Both the position numbers and the translations under genes were made by a program. Below are positions 1-5,662 of a stretch of 7,545 nucleotides of DNA, one piece after another. The notes beneath the pieces were generated by a model, which searched no databases, had not been told where the DNA came from, and saw nothing but the letters and a program-made list of their open reading frames with translations. The stretch comes from Chlorobiales bacterium (GTDB lineage Bacteria; Bacteroidota; Chlorobiia; Chlorobiales; Chlorobiaceae), in contig JAKSCY010000074.1 in NCBI GenBank assembly GCA_022360355.1, positions 1-7,545 of the forward strand, read 5' to 3'. Each line of letters opens with the position of its first letter. Position 1 is the first letter of the stretch.

Positions 1-1053
1 GAGGACATTTACTGGTGCACCGCCGATGTAGGCTGGATAACGGGGCACAGCTACCTGGTCTATGGCCCGCTGCTCAACGGGGCAACCATTATGATGTACG
101 AAGGTGCTCCTAACTACCCGCAGTGGGACCGGTTCTGGGACATCATCAACCGCCACAAAATCACCATACTCTATACAGCACCGACGGCAATCCGTGCCTT
201 TATTCGCGCAGGTGACGAGTGGGTCACCAAACACGACCTGAGCTCCCTGAGGCTTCTTGGTACAGTCGGCGAACCGATCAATCCGAAAGCATGGATGTGG
301 TACCATACGGTCATCGGGAAGGAAAAATGTCCGATTGTCGATACCTGGTGGCAAACGGAAACCGGCGGCATACTCGTTTCCCCGCTTCCCGGCGCCACAC
401 CTACCAAACCCGGCACCGCAACCCGGCCCCTTCCAGGCATACAAGTTGACGTCGTCCGCAAAGACGGCAAGTCCTGTAAGCCGAATGAAGGCGGTTATCT
501 GGTGATTAAAAAACCATGGCCGTCAATGCTTCGAACCATTTACGGCGATAACAGCCGTTATGAAGAAACCTACTGGTCGGAGTTCAAGGACATGTACTTT
601 ACCGGTGACGGCGCCCGCAAAGACGAAGACGGCTATATCTGGATCATGGGACGAGTCGATGACGTCGTCAACGTCTCCGGACACCGTCTTGGCACCAGTG
701 AGGTTGAAAGCGCCCTCGTTGCCCATGAAGCGGTTGCTGAAGCAGCGGTTGTAAGCCGTCCCGATGAAATCAAGGGCAACGCTCTCATCGCATTTGTCAC
801 GCTCAAGGATGAGTACGAGGGGGATATGAAACTCCGGGAAGATCTCCGCGGCCACGTATCGAGAGAAATCGGTCCTATTGCCAAACCCGACGAAATCAGG
901 TGGGCACAAGGACTGCCGAAAACAAGAAGCGGCAAGATTATGCGGCGCCTGCTTCGTGAGCTCGCATCTACCAAGGAAATCAAGGGAGATGTCACTACCC
1001 TTGAGGATTTCGGAGTACTTGAGCAGCTTCGGGGACAGGAAGACGAGGAGTAA
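1..1053 (+). CDS. acs: Acetyl-CoA synthetase, AMP-forming (C-terminal part; 5' end outside window)
   Basis: This enzyme activates acetate with ATP and CoA to acetyl-CoA, AMP and pyrophosphate in the cytoplasm; in a green sulfur bacterium it would feed acetate into central carbon metabolism. The frame is open from base 1, so about 300 N-terminal residues of a family of roughly 650 are missing and 350 codons are seen. Visible marks of the ANL adenylate-forming family are [14 protein letters not shown] at the left edge, the adenylate-binding WWQTETGG motif (bases 346-369), YFTGDGA and the hinge/C-terminal domain (about 595-700), and [11 protein letters not shown] near the end. The lysine of the last motif (bases 934-936) is the catalytic residue known to be reversibly acetylated in Salmonella Acs. 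The methionine encoded at base 91 is internal and not a start. An intrinsic terminator follows the stop codon by 23 bases. Propionyl-CoA synthetase is a less likely alternative. Confidence 0.96.
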   Translation, partial: EDIYWCTADVGWITGHSYLVYGPLLNGATIMMYEGAPNYPQWDRFWDIINRHKITILYTAPTAIRAFIRAGDEWVTKHDLSSLRLLGTVGEPINPKAWMWYHTVIGKEKCPIVDTWWQTETGGILVSPLPGATPTKPGTATRPLPGIQVDVVRKDGKSCKPNEGGYLVIKKPWPSMLRTIYGDNSRYEETYWSEFKDMYFTGDGARKDEDGYIWIMGRVDDVVNVSGHRLGTSEVESALVAHEAVAEAAVVSRPDEIKGNALIAFVTLKDEYEGDMKLREDLRGHVSREIGPIAKPDEIRWAQGLPKTRSGKIMRRLLRELASTKEIKGDVTTLEDFGVLEQLRGQEDEE

Positions 1054-1076
1054 CGTTCAGAATTCCATCTTCTCTC

Positions 1077-1110
1077 AAAAAGAAGCCGTCGTCCGACGGC
1101 TTCTTTTTTT
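1077..1110 (+). terminator. Intrinsic terminator of acs
   Basis: A perfect inverted repeat has arms 1081-1090 and 1095-1104 (AGAAGCCGTC / GACGGCTTCT) around a four-base loop. It is extended by A/T pairs at the base and followed by seven Ts (1104-1110). It lies just after the acs stop. The A-run on its left could let it work on the opposite strand too, but no minus-strand gene ends here. It separates acs from the lipoprotein gene that starts 12 bases later. Confidence 0.9.
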
Positions 1111-1115
1111 ATATT

Positions 1116-1121
1116 TACAAT
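1116..1121 (+). promoter_or_regulatory. Possible -10 element ahead of the lipoprotein gene
   Basis: TACAAT differs from the consensus TATAAT at one base and sits directly after the acs terminator, where a new promoter would be expected. No good -35 hexamer lies 16-18 bases upstream, because that stretch is inside the terminator stem. If it is real, transcription would begin near 1128, after the GTG at 1123, which would favour the ATG at 1159 as start of the next gene. Weak evidence. Confidence 0.25.
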
Positions 1122-1122
1122 A

Positions 1123-1725
1123 GTGAAGTCGCGCACATGCCTAAAAAAGAGCATCCTCATGCAGCACCACTTTCTTGCCTTTTTTGCATTTATTCTGGTT
1201 TGCAGCCTTATACTTTCCGGCTGTACAGCAGACACCCGAACGGAAAAACAGCCGGAACCGGTCCTGCCGGGTTCGGAACACCAACTCATTGAACCATGTG
1301 CCCTGATATCAAAATCAGAGGCGGAAACATTGCTTGGAGAACCAGTCAAAAACGCTGAAAAGAGCGAAAAACAGGCTGTCGGCATGAAACTTTGCATGTA
1401 TAACCCTCAAAACGAAGACTCATGGGCGTTCCTGCAGATCACACTGACCCAGCCGGCGTTCATGCCTGAAAACAGCCCTCCTCCCTCAGAGATCTTTCAT
1501 TCCATAAAAGATGCCTTGAGTGAAAGCAGAACCGATCTTGACGGGTTTGGTGATGAGGCATTCATGGCAACCGGAGGACTCTATATCCTTAAAGGAGAAT
1601 ACTATATCTCCATCGGTGCCGGAAACATTGACCGCCGGGAAATCCAGGAACGCCTGAGATCCACCGGCAAAACAGCACTTAAGAACCTCGCCAATCTGCA
1701 CGAAAACAACAAACAGGGGAGTTGA
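1123..1725 (+). CDS. Putative lipoprotein of unknown function
   Basis: From the GTG at 1123 the product has 200 residues. A charged n-region (K2, R4, K8, K9), a hydrophobic core (about 17-31) and the lipobox LSGC with Cys34 indicate lipidation and membrane anchoring by the Lol/Lsp route. The mature part opens with a Glu/Pro-rich linker, then a small soluble domain holding CALISKSEAETLLGEPV and a second cysteine (Cys59 and Cys91, possibly a disulfide). I do not recognise a named family with confidence; the layout recalls small DUF3558-like lipoproteins. The start is uncertain. GTG 1123 has no ribosome binding site, while ATG 1159 has a weak AAGAG seven bases upstream but leaves an n-region with no Lys or Arg. 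The GNAT gene begins 5 bases after the stop and its ribosome binding site lies inside this gene, so the two are probably co-transcribed and coupled. Confidence 0.72.
   Translation: MKSRTCLKKSILMQHHFLAFFAFILVCSLILSGCTADTRTEKQPEPVLPGSEHQLIEPCALISKSEAETLLGEPVKNAEKSEKQAVGMKLCMYNPQNEDSWAFLQITLTQPAFMPENSPPPSEIFHSIKDALSESRTDLDGFGDEAFMATGGLYILKGEYYISIGAGNIDRREIQERLRSTGKTALKNLANLHENNKQGS
1715..1721 (+). promoter_or_regulatory. Ribosome binding site deciding the GNAT start
   Basis: AGGGGAG lies 9 bases before ATG 1731 and overlaps the last codons of the lipoprotein gene. It rules out the TTG at 1722, which would have no spacing at all, and suggests translational coupling. Confidence 0.75.
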
Positions 1726-1730
1726 AAACC

Positions 1731-2306
1731 ATGTTCAGCGGAAAACATATTCGGTTGCGCAGGCTCGAAGAAACCGATGCCGGCACTATTTTTTCTCACT
1801 GGAACAACTACGAACTCCGGCAATACCTTCCTTCTCCCCTGCCCTCGTCACATCAGGACCTGATAAAGCTGGTGCATGACAAGGATCAGCTTTTCAGAGA
1901 AAGAAGCGAGTTTTTTTTCGGGATTGAGGAGTGCTGTACCAGCAAAGAACTCATTGGCATCATAAATCTTGAATCGATAAGCTGGATAAGCCGCCACGCT
2001 TTTATCAGATCGTTCTGCATTTTTCAGCCTTCACTAAGGGGTAAAGGGTACGGCAAGGACGCCATGCTCACGCTACTCGATTTTGCATTTAACGTCATCG
2101 ATCTTCATGTGGTTGCGCTCCTCGTCGAGTCGTACAACAAGCACGCCATCGGACTATATGAGAACTGCGGCTTCATGAACCGGGGCACAATGCGCGAGCT
2201 GGCCTACCGAAACGGCAAACGATGCGATGTAACGGTCATGGATGTTCTGAAAAAAGACTTCATCGACCGCTACGGAATTCTCCCAAAAGGAGAGAATATC
2301 ATTTAG
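1731..2306 (+). CDS. GNAT family N-acetyltransferase, RimJ/RimL type
   Basis: This 191-residue protein probably transfers acetyl from acetyl-CoA to an amine; the acceptor cannot be told from sequence. The N-terminal part (GKHIRLRRLEETDA, residues 4-17) is typical of the RimJ/RimL-like group. Motif A, with the pyrophosphate-binding loop RGKGYGKDAM, lies at 103-112, and motif B, with the NKHAIGLYENCGF pattern, at 136-148. The ATG at 1731 is chosen because AGGGGAG (1715-1721) lies 9 bases upstream; the TTG at 1722 directly abuts that site and cannot use it. The gene is probably in one operon with the lipoprotein gene. Its last four bases overlap the end of the convergent Ada-like gene. Possible acceptors include a protein N-terminus, an aminoglycoside-like small molecule, or a lysine. 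Family call is firm, substrate unknown. Confidence 0.88.
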   Translation: MFSGKHIRLRRLEETDAGTIFSHWNNYELRQYLPSPLPSSHQDLIKLVHDKDQLFRERSEFFFGIEECCTSKELIGIINLESISWISRHAFIRSFCIFQPSLRGKGYGKDAMLTLLDFAFNVIDLHVVALLVESYNKHAIGLYENCGFMNRGTMRELAYRNGKRCDVTVMDVLKKDFIDRYGILPKGENII

Positions 2307-2545
2307 GGTTTGCAGACCCTGCATGGTCTGTAACCCGCATCTATAGCCTTCTGGCGGCCATGAAATACGGCTGAACACGATGAACAATTGTAATAACGGC
2401 ATCCCGGACGGTGAAAAATTTTGCTTTTCGTATTGCCATGATAGACTAACGAATCGTTTTCAGCAGAAATCATTACAGGCATGACCAGCATAAACAGCAC
2501 CAGCCAACCTGCAATTGCGCCCGCTTTCCATTTTCCTGTTACCAT
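2303..2545 (-). CDS. Small exported protein with Ada-type zinc-binding domain
   Basis: From ATG 2545 the product has 80 residues. A Sec signal peptide is clear: MVTGKWK, a hydrophobic stretch (about 8-24) and a likely cut after Ala28. The mature part is almost wholly one domain resembling the N-terminal zinc domain of Ada. IFHRPGCR (43-50) and GYRPCRVCKP (71-80) match Ada's IFCRPSCR and GFRPCKRC. The likely metal ligands are His45, Cys49, Cys75 and Cys78, so the position of Ada's methyl-accepting Cys38 is His. It should therefore bind zinc but not repair methylphosphotriesters. A second cysteine pair, Cys54 and Cys57, is absent from Ada. ATG 2545 has GGGAAG about 5 bases upstream and leaves a standard signal peptide; GTG 2575 would add ten residues. 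It follows tspO by 30 bases, probably in the same transcript. Such stand-alone domains occur in other bacteria; the role is unknown. Confidence 0.75.
   Translation of the reverse strand: MVTGKWKAGAIAGWLVLFMLVMPVMISAENDSLVYHGNTKSKIFHRPGCRYYNCSSCSAVFHGRQKAIDAGYRPCRVCKP
2306..2336. other. Inverted repeat at the convergent GNAT/Ada-like junction
   Basis: CAGACC (2313-2318) pairs with GGTCTG (2325-2330) around a six-base loop. The stem continues through a G-T pair and, past one bulged base, GGGTT (2306-2310) with AACCC (2332-2336), giving about 12 pairs. There is no T-run on either strand, so it is not a standard intrinsic terminator. It falls in the last codons of the minus-strand gene, which encode the CxxC zinc-binding end, so part of the symmetry may be coding constraint. 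No other terminator separates the two converging genes. Confidence 0.4.
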
Positions 2546-2575
2546 ACAATCTTCCCAGATTGTTGTAATATGCAC

Positions 2576-3055
2576 TTACGGATTCAGCTGCCAGATGATG
2601 AAATTCAGGTACGATGCAAAGCTGACCCATAACAGATAGGGAATCAGAAGATATGCAGCCAAAGCTGACACAGCCTTGAAACGAACAATCGTCACCACGA
2701 TAGCCAGCCAGAGCACTATGATCTCGATAAATCCGAGAAAAGGCGACTGAAGCCCGAAAAACGTCGCCGACCACCCGAGATTCAGCAAAAGCTGAACGCC
2801 AAAAACCACAACCGCAGCTTTCACACCGGGTTTGCCGAAACCATCCCTTATTACTATTGCAAGAGCCACTCCCATGAGTATGAACAGCACTGTCCACACA
2901 GGAGGAAACAACCAGTCAGGAGGGTTCCATGAGGGTTTGTTCAGCACCGAGTAGTACCACTCCGATCCCTGTTCAGGGGTAAAGAAGCTCCCTCCAAAAG
3001 CAAAAGCCAAGCAGAGAGCAATACAACCGATCAGTTGTCCTGTTTTAACGTTCAT
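2576..3055 (-). CDS. tspO: TspO/MBR family protein (tryptophan-rich sensory protein)
   Basis: This 159-residue integral membrane protein has the five hydrophobic segments of the TspO/translocator-protein family (about 7-24, 47-70, 79-101, 104-125 and 130-156). Family signatures seen are KPSWNPPDWLFPPVW (40-54), NLGWSATFFGL (92-102) and the C-terminal YLLWVSFASYLNFIIW (140-155), all rich in Trp and aromatic residues. TspO proteins bind porphyrins and in Rhodobacter act as an oxygen-linked negative regulator of photopigment genes. A link to tetrapyrrole handling in a green sulfur phototroph is plausible but is inference. The ATG at 3055 has no clear Shine-Dalgarno sequence. The gene is first in a minus-strand pair with the Ada-like exported protein and is divergent from the inositol-phosphatase gene across a 177-base region. 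Confidence 0.93.
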   Translation of the reverse strand: MNVKTGQLIGCIALCLAFAFGGSFFTPEQGSEWYYSVLNKPSWNPPDWLFPPVWTVLFILMGVALAIVIRDGFGKPGVKAAVVVFGVQLLLNLGWSATFFGLQSPFLGFIEIIVLWLAIVVTIVRFKAVSALAAYLLIPYLLWVSFASYLNFIIWQLNP

Positions 3056-3232
3056 GGTTTGGCTATGTTTAGATGTTTAGAGCTATTATTAAAGATATTT
3101 AACCCGATTTGCCACAACATCGTTCAGAGCACGGTTTTTTACACACAAAAAAATTTCCCGGCAATGGAGAATGAAGCGTATATTGCCTCGCGCCGGAAAA
3201 AACGAAACTAAAGCAGCATCGGGAAACAAGGT
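3056..3232. promoter_or_regulatory. Divergent intergenic region between tspO and the IMPase gene
   Basis: This 177-base AT-rich stretch must hold the start signals of both tspO (leftward) and the IMPase gene (rightward). It contains a tandem 8-base repeat (3065-3080) close to tspO, runs of T and A at 3135-3153, and an imperfect inverted repeat in which GGCAAT (3160-3165) faces ATTGCC (3182-3187), flanked by TTTCC (3154-3158) and GGAAA (3195-3199). No hexamer pair on either strand is good enough to name a promoter. Confidence 0.5.
3065..3080. repeat. Tandem repeat of ATGTTTAG, two copies
   Basis: Two perfect head-to-tail copies of ATGTTTAG occupy 3065-3072 and 3073-3080, 10 bases upstream of the tspO start codon. 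They would lie in the 5' leader or core promoter of tspO. They could be a binding site for a regulator or a slippage product; two copies cannot decide this. Confidence 0.6.
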
Positions 3233-4030
3233 ATGAGCAGAGAACTTGACACAGCCATAAAAGCAGCCAGGGAAGCAGGCGGCATAGCCCTCCGGAAGCT
3301 CGGCGAACTCGATCTGGCGGAAATACATCCCAAGGAGTACAAGGATTTTGTTACGGAAGTTGACAAGGCTTGCGAACAGTGCATCGCAACAGCCATCGCT
3401 GAAACGTTTCCGGAGGACAGTATGCTGTGCGAGGAAGGCAGTGTTGCAAACGGACGGTCGGGAAGAAAGTGGATCGTCGACCCGCTTGACGGAACCCTTA
3501 ATTTCATTCATTCCTTTCCCGTCTTTTCAATCAGTATAGCACTCTGCAATGCCCACGACGATCTTGTTGCCGGCGTCGTGTATCAGCCGGTTCTCGATGA
3601 GCTTTTTACCGCAGAGCAAGGTAAAGGGGCGCACCTCAACGGGGAAAAAATTCATGTCTCGGCGCAGCATGATCCCGAGCATCTCTTTATAGCAACCGGC
3701 ATCCCGTTCAAGGAATACCACTACCTCGAATCATACGTCTCGATGCTTAAGGATGTCATCCATGATTCGGCAGGCATCCGAAGGGCGGGATCAGCCGCTA
3801 TTGATCTGGCCTACACGGCCTGCGGAAGGTTTGATGCGTTCTGGGAATACAAACTTTTTCCCTGGGATTATTCCGCAGGCGTACTTCTTGTAAGGGAAGC
3901 GGGCGGGATAGTCACCGGTTTCAGCGGCAATAGCGATATCAACTCCCACCACAGCATCATTGCGGGCAACCCCGCCACACATGCGCTGATTCTTGAAAAA
4001 GCGAAAAAACATTTTCAGGAACACCTGTAA
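3233..4030 (+). CDS. Inositol monophosphatase family protein (SuhB-like)
   Basis: This is a 265-residue Mg2+-dependent phosphatase of the IMPase/FIG superfamily, cytoplasmic and of normal length. Metal-binding motifs are complete: EVDKACE (42-48), Glu67/Glu68, WIVDPLDGTLNF (80-91, with Asp83 and Asp86) and FPWDYSAG (209-216, with Asp212). The conserved RRAGSAAIDLAY segment follows at 183-194. The natural substrate may be myo-inositol-1-phosphate or another sugar phosphate; CysQ-like 3'-phosphoadenosine phosphatase or histidinol phosphatase activity cannot be excluded by sequence alone. ATG 3233 has GGGA 8 bases upstream. The next gene on this strand, lpxC-fabZ, begins 222 bases later, with a terminator-like hairpin between, so it is probably a separate transcript. 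Confidence 0.93.
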   Translation: MSRELDTAIKAAREAGGIALRKLGELDLAEIHPKEYKDFVTEVDKACEQCIATAIAETFPEDSMLCEEGSVANGRSGRKWIVDPLDGTLNFIHSFPVFSISIALCNAHDDLVAGVVYQPVLDELFTAEQGKGAHLNGEKIHVSAQHDPEHLFIATGIPFKEYHYLESYVSMLKDVIHDSAGIRRAGSAAIDLAYTACGRFDAFWEYKLFPWDYSAGVLLVREAGGIVTGFSGNSDINSHHSIIAGNPATHALILEKAKKHFQEHL

Positions 4031-4150
4031 AAAGCCGGGTGCTATTTAGCCAACCAGCCACCTCCCCGTTATCCAGTTATCAAACCTTCCTCCCGCCATG
4101 CCTGAATATTTGAATGGTTGAACAGCTTTATTATCTTAGGGGTCTATATT

Positions 4151-4190
4151 CAGGGGCCTGAAAAGAAATCTTTCAGCGGGCCCTGTTTTT
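4151..4190 (+). terminator. Terminator-like hairpin upstream of lpxC-fabZ
   Basis: The outer stem is CAGGG (4151-4155) with CCCTG (4181-4185). After a G/G mismatch come CC (4157-4158) with GG (4178-4179), then TGAAAAG (4159-4165, one A bulged) with CTTTCA (4170-4175), around an AAAT loop. Five Ts (4186-4190) follow at once. This fits an intrinsic terminator. It lies 120 bases after the IMPase stop and 63 bases before the LpxC start, so it could end the IMPase transcript or act as an attenuator in a long lpxC leader. The stem is interrupted, so strength is uncertain. Confidence 0.55.
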
Positions 4191-4215
4191 ACGCATCGTA
4201 TTCAGTTCATATATT
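4188..4215 (+). promoter_or_regulatory. Possible promoter of lpxC-fabZ
   Basis: TTTACG (4188-4193) and TATATT (4210-4215) are separated by 16 bases and match four and five positions of the -35 and -10 consensus. They sit directly after the terminator-like hairpin and would give a leader of about 30 bases before ATG 4253. The T-run of the hairpin overlaps the -35 element. A short inverted repeat, CCGGC (4217-4221) with GCCGG (4233-4237), lies in that leader and touches the only GGAG (4236-4239). Weak by sequence alone. Confidence 0.3.
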
Positions 4216-4252
4216 TCCGGCCGCAGCTTTCAGCCGGAGCAACAGTCAAGAA

Positions 4253-5656
4253 ATGCTCATTCATCAACGAACACTGGAACAAGAGGTTTCCCTTCAGGGA
4301 ACCGGCCTGCATACCGGTAAGGAGTGCATGATAACCTTCAAGCCTGCTCCTGTAAATTACGGCTACCGGTTTGTAAGGACCGATATTGAAAACTGCCCCG
4401 AGATACCAGCAATAATAGAAAATGTCGTGGATGTATGCCGCGGTACAACCATTGAATTCGAAGGGAACAAGGTATACACAACCGAACATGTGCTCGCAGC
4501 GCTTTATGGCTTGCAGATAGACAACTGCAAGATAGAAATGAGCGGCCCGGAACCCCCCGTCATGGATGGCAGCTCGGTACAGTTTGCAAAAGCCCTTGTT
4601 TCCGCCGGGCTCGCCGAACAGGATGAGCCGAAGAACTACCTTGTGATCGATGAAACCATAGAGTTCCATGACCCTGAAAACAACGTGGATATCGTCGCTC
4701 TGCCGCTTGACGGCTTCAGGGCTACCGTAATGGTTGACTACAAAAACCCGGCCCTCGGGTCTCAGCATTCCGGGCTTTTTGACCTTGAAAAAGAGTTTCT
4801 GAATGATTTTGCCCCATGCCGTACCTTTTGCTTTTTGAGCGAAGTCGAAGAACTCGCAAATATAGGCATAATCAAGGGCGGGGATCTCGACAACGCCGTC
4901 GTTATCGTTGACAAAAAAATGTCCGGGGCCGAACTTGACACTCTTGCAGAAAAAATCGGTGTAGAGAGCTCCCAGCTCACCCTTGGTGAAAACGGTATCC
5001 TCAACAACCGGAAACTGCACTTTAAAAACGAACCTGCCCGACACAAGCTGCTCGATCTTATCGGTGATATCGCCTTGCTCGGTATGCCCCTCAAGGCACA
5101 GATCCTTGCGGCCAGACCAGGCCACGCATCAAATGTCGAATTTGTCAAACAGCTAAAAAAATATGCTGACCGGAACAGGCTTGCCCGCCAGTTTCAGCAT
5201 GAAAAAAAATCCGGCGTGATATTCGATATCAATGCCATCCAGAAAATTCTTCCCCACCGTTATCCGCTGCTGCTGATTGATAAAATCGTCGAGTTCACAC
5301 TCGACGAGAAAATCGTATCGATAAAAAACGTCACAGTAAATGAGGAGTTCTTCCAGGGGCACTTCCCCGGAAACCCCATCATGCCGGGCGTACTTATTGT
5401 GGAAGCGATGGCACAGACCGGAGGCATCATGATGCTTAACGGTAGCGACAACATGAACGACATGCAGGTGTACTTCATGGGGATCGACAAAGCCAGGTTC
5501 CGCAAACCTGTCGTTCCGGGAGACACACTGGTAATCGAGGCGATCATGAAAAGCAGGCGCCGCAACGTCTGCCAGTTCGATGCAAAAGCCTACGTCCGCG
5601 GAGATCTCGTATGTGAAGCGTCACTTATGGCAACCGTGATAGAACAAAAGGACTGA
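4253..5656 (+). CDS. lpxC/fabZ: Bifunctional LpxC/FabZ: UDP-3-O-acyl-GlcNAc deacetylase / 3-hydroxyacyl-ACP dehydratase
   Basis: This 467-residue fusion joins two enzymes that compete for 3-hydroxyacyl-ACP. The LpxC part (about 1-305) is the zinc deacetylase that commits to lipid A. Its zinc ligands are visible as His79 (TTEHVLAAL), His264 and Asp268 (ARHKLLDLIGD), with the catalytic-region His291 (PGHASN). The FabZ part (about 322-467) is a hot-dog-fold dehydratase for fatty acid elongation, with ILPHRYPLLLID (332-343), GHFPGNPIMPG (369-379, catalytic His370) and Glu384. The fusion is established for Chlorobi and Bacteroidetes, and 467 residues fits it. The start is ATG 4253, where MLIHQRTLEQEVSLQGTGLHTG matches the LpxC N-terminus. 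The open frame continues upstream to a TTG at 4118, but that part runs through a terminator-like hairpin and lacks LpxC similarity. The spacing to the nearest GGAG is long at 13 bases. The stop is 2 bases from the convergent pgsA stop. Confidence 0.97.
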   Translation: MLIHQRTLEQEVSLQGTGLHTGKECMITFKPAPVNYGYRFVRTDIENCPEIPAIIENVVDVCRGTTIEFEGNKVYTTEHVLAALYGLQIDNCKIEMSGPEPPVMDGSSVQFAKALVSAGLAEQDEPKNYLVIDETIEFHDPENNVDIVALPLDGFRATVMVDYKNPALGSQHSGLFDLEKEFLNDFAPCRTFCFLSEVEELANIGIIKGGDLDNAVVIVDKKMSGAELDTLAEKIGVESSQLTLGENGILNNRKLHFKNEPARHKLLDLIGDIALLGMPLKAQILAARPGHASNVEFVKQLKKYADRNRLARQFQHEKKSGVIFDINAIQKILPHRYPLLLIDKIVEFTLDEKIVSIKNVTVNEEFFQGHFPGNPIMPGVLIVEAMAQTGGIMMLNGSDNMNDMQVYFMGIDKARFRKPVVPGDTLVIEAIMKSRRRNVCQFDAKAYVRGDLVCEASLMATVIEQKD

Positions 5657-5662
5657 GCTCAG
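5653..5662. repeat. Palindrome holding both convergent stop codons
   Basis: CTGAGCTCAG is a perfect 10-base palindrome. Its inner eight bases carry the TGA of lpxC-fabZ (5654-5656) and, on the other strand, the TGA of pgsA (5659-5661). With no loop it cannot form a useful RNA hairpin by itself, and there is no T-run on either side, so no terminator is called at this junction. Confidence 0.8.

Noticed and set aside
633..1397. A 254-codon open frame on the minus strand spanning the end of acs and the lipoprotein start
   Set aside because: It crosses the acs terminator and is antisense to two better-supported genes; its composition (Ser/Arg-rich) is typical of a shadow frame.
2460..2897. A 145-codon minus-strand frame overlapping tspO and the Ada-like gene in another frame
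   Set aside because: Both overlapped genes have clear family motifs, and this frame shows no domain or plausible start signal.
3154..3199. Imperfect inverted repeat before the IMPase gene as a riboswitch or operator
   Set aside because: The helix has six inner pairs with a 16-base loop and an uneven internal loop; nothing matches a known riboswitch, so it is only mentioned in the intergenic entry.
4118..4252. N-terminal extension of LpxC/FabZ from TTG 4118
   Set aside because: It would translate the terminator-like hairpin and possible promoter, has no LpxC similarity, and ATG 4253 gives the normal fusion length of 467.
4202..5125. A 307-codon open frame on the minus strand inside lpxC-fabZ
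   Set aside because: It lies fully antisense to a gene with all catalytic residues intact, has no recognisable domain, and long antisense frames are common opposite biased coding sequence.
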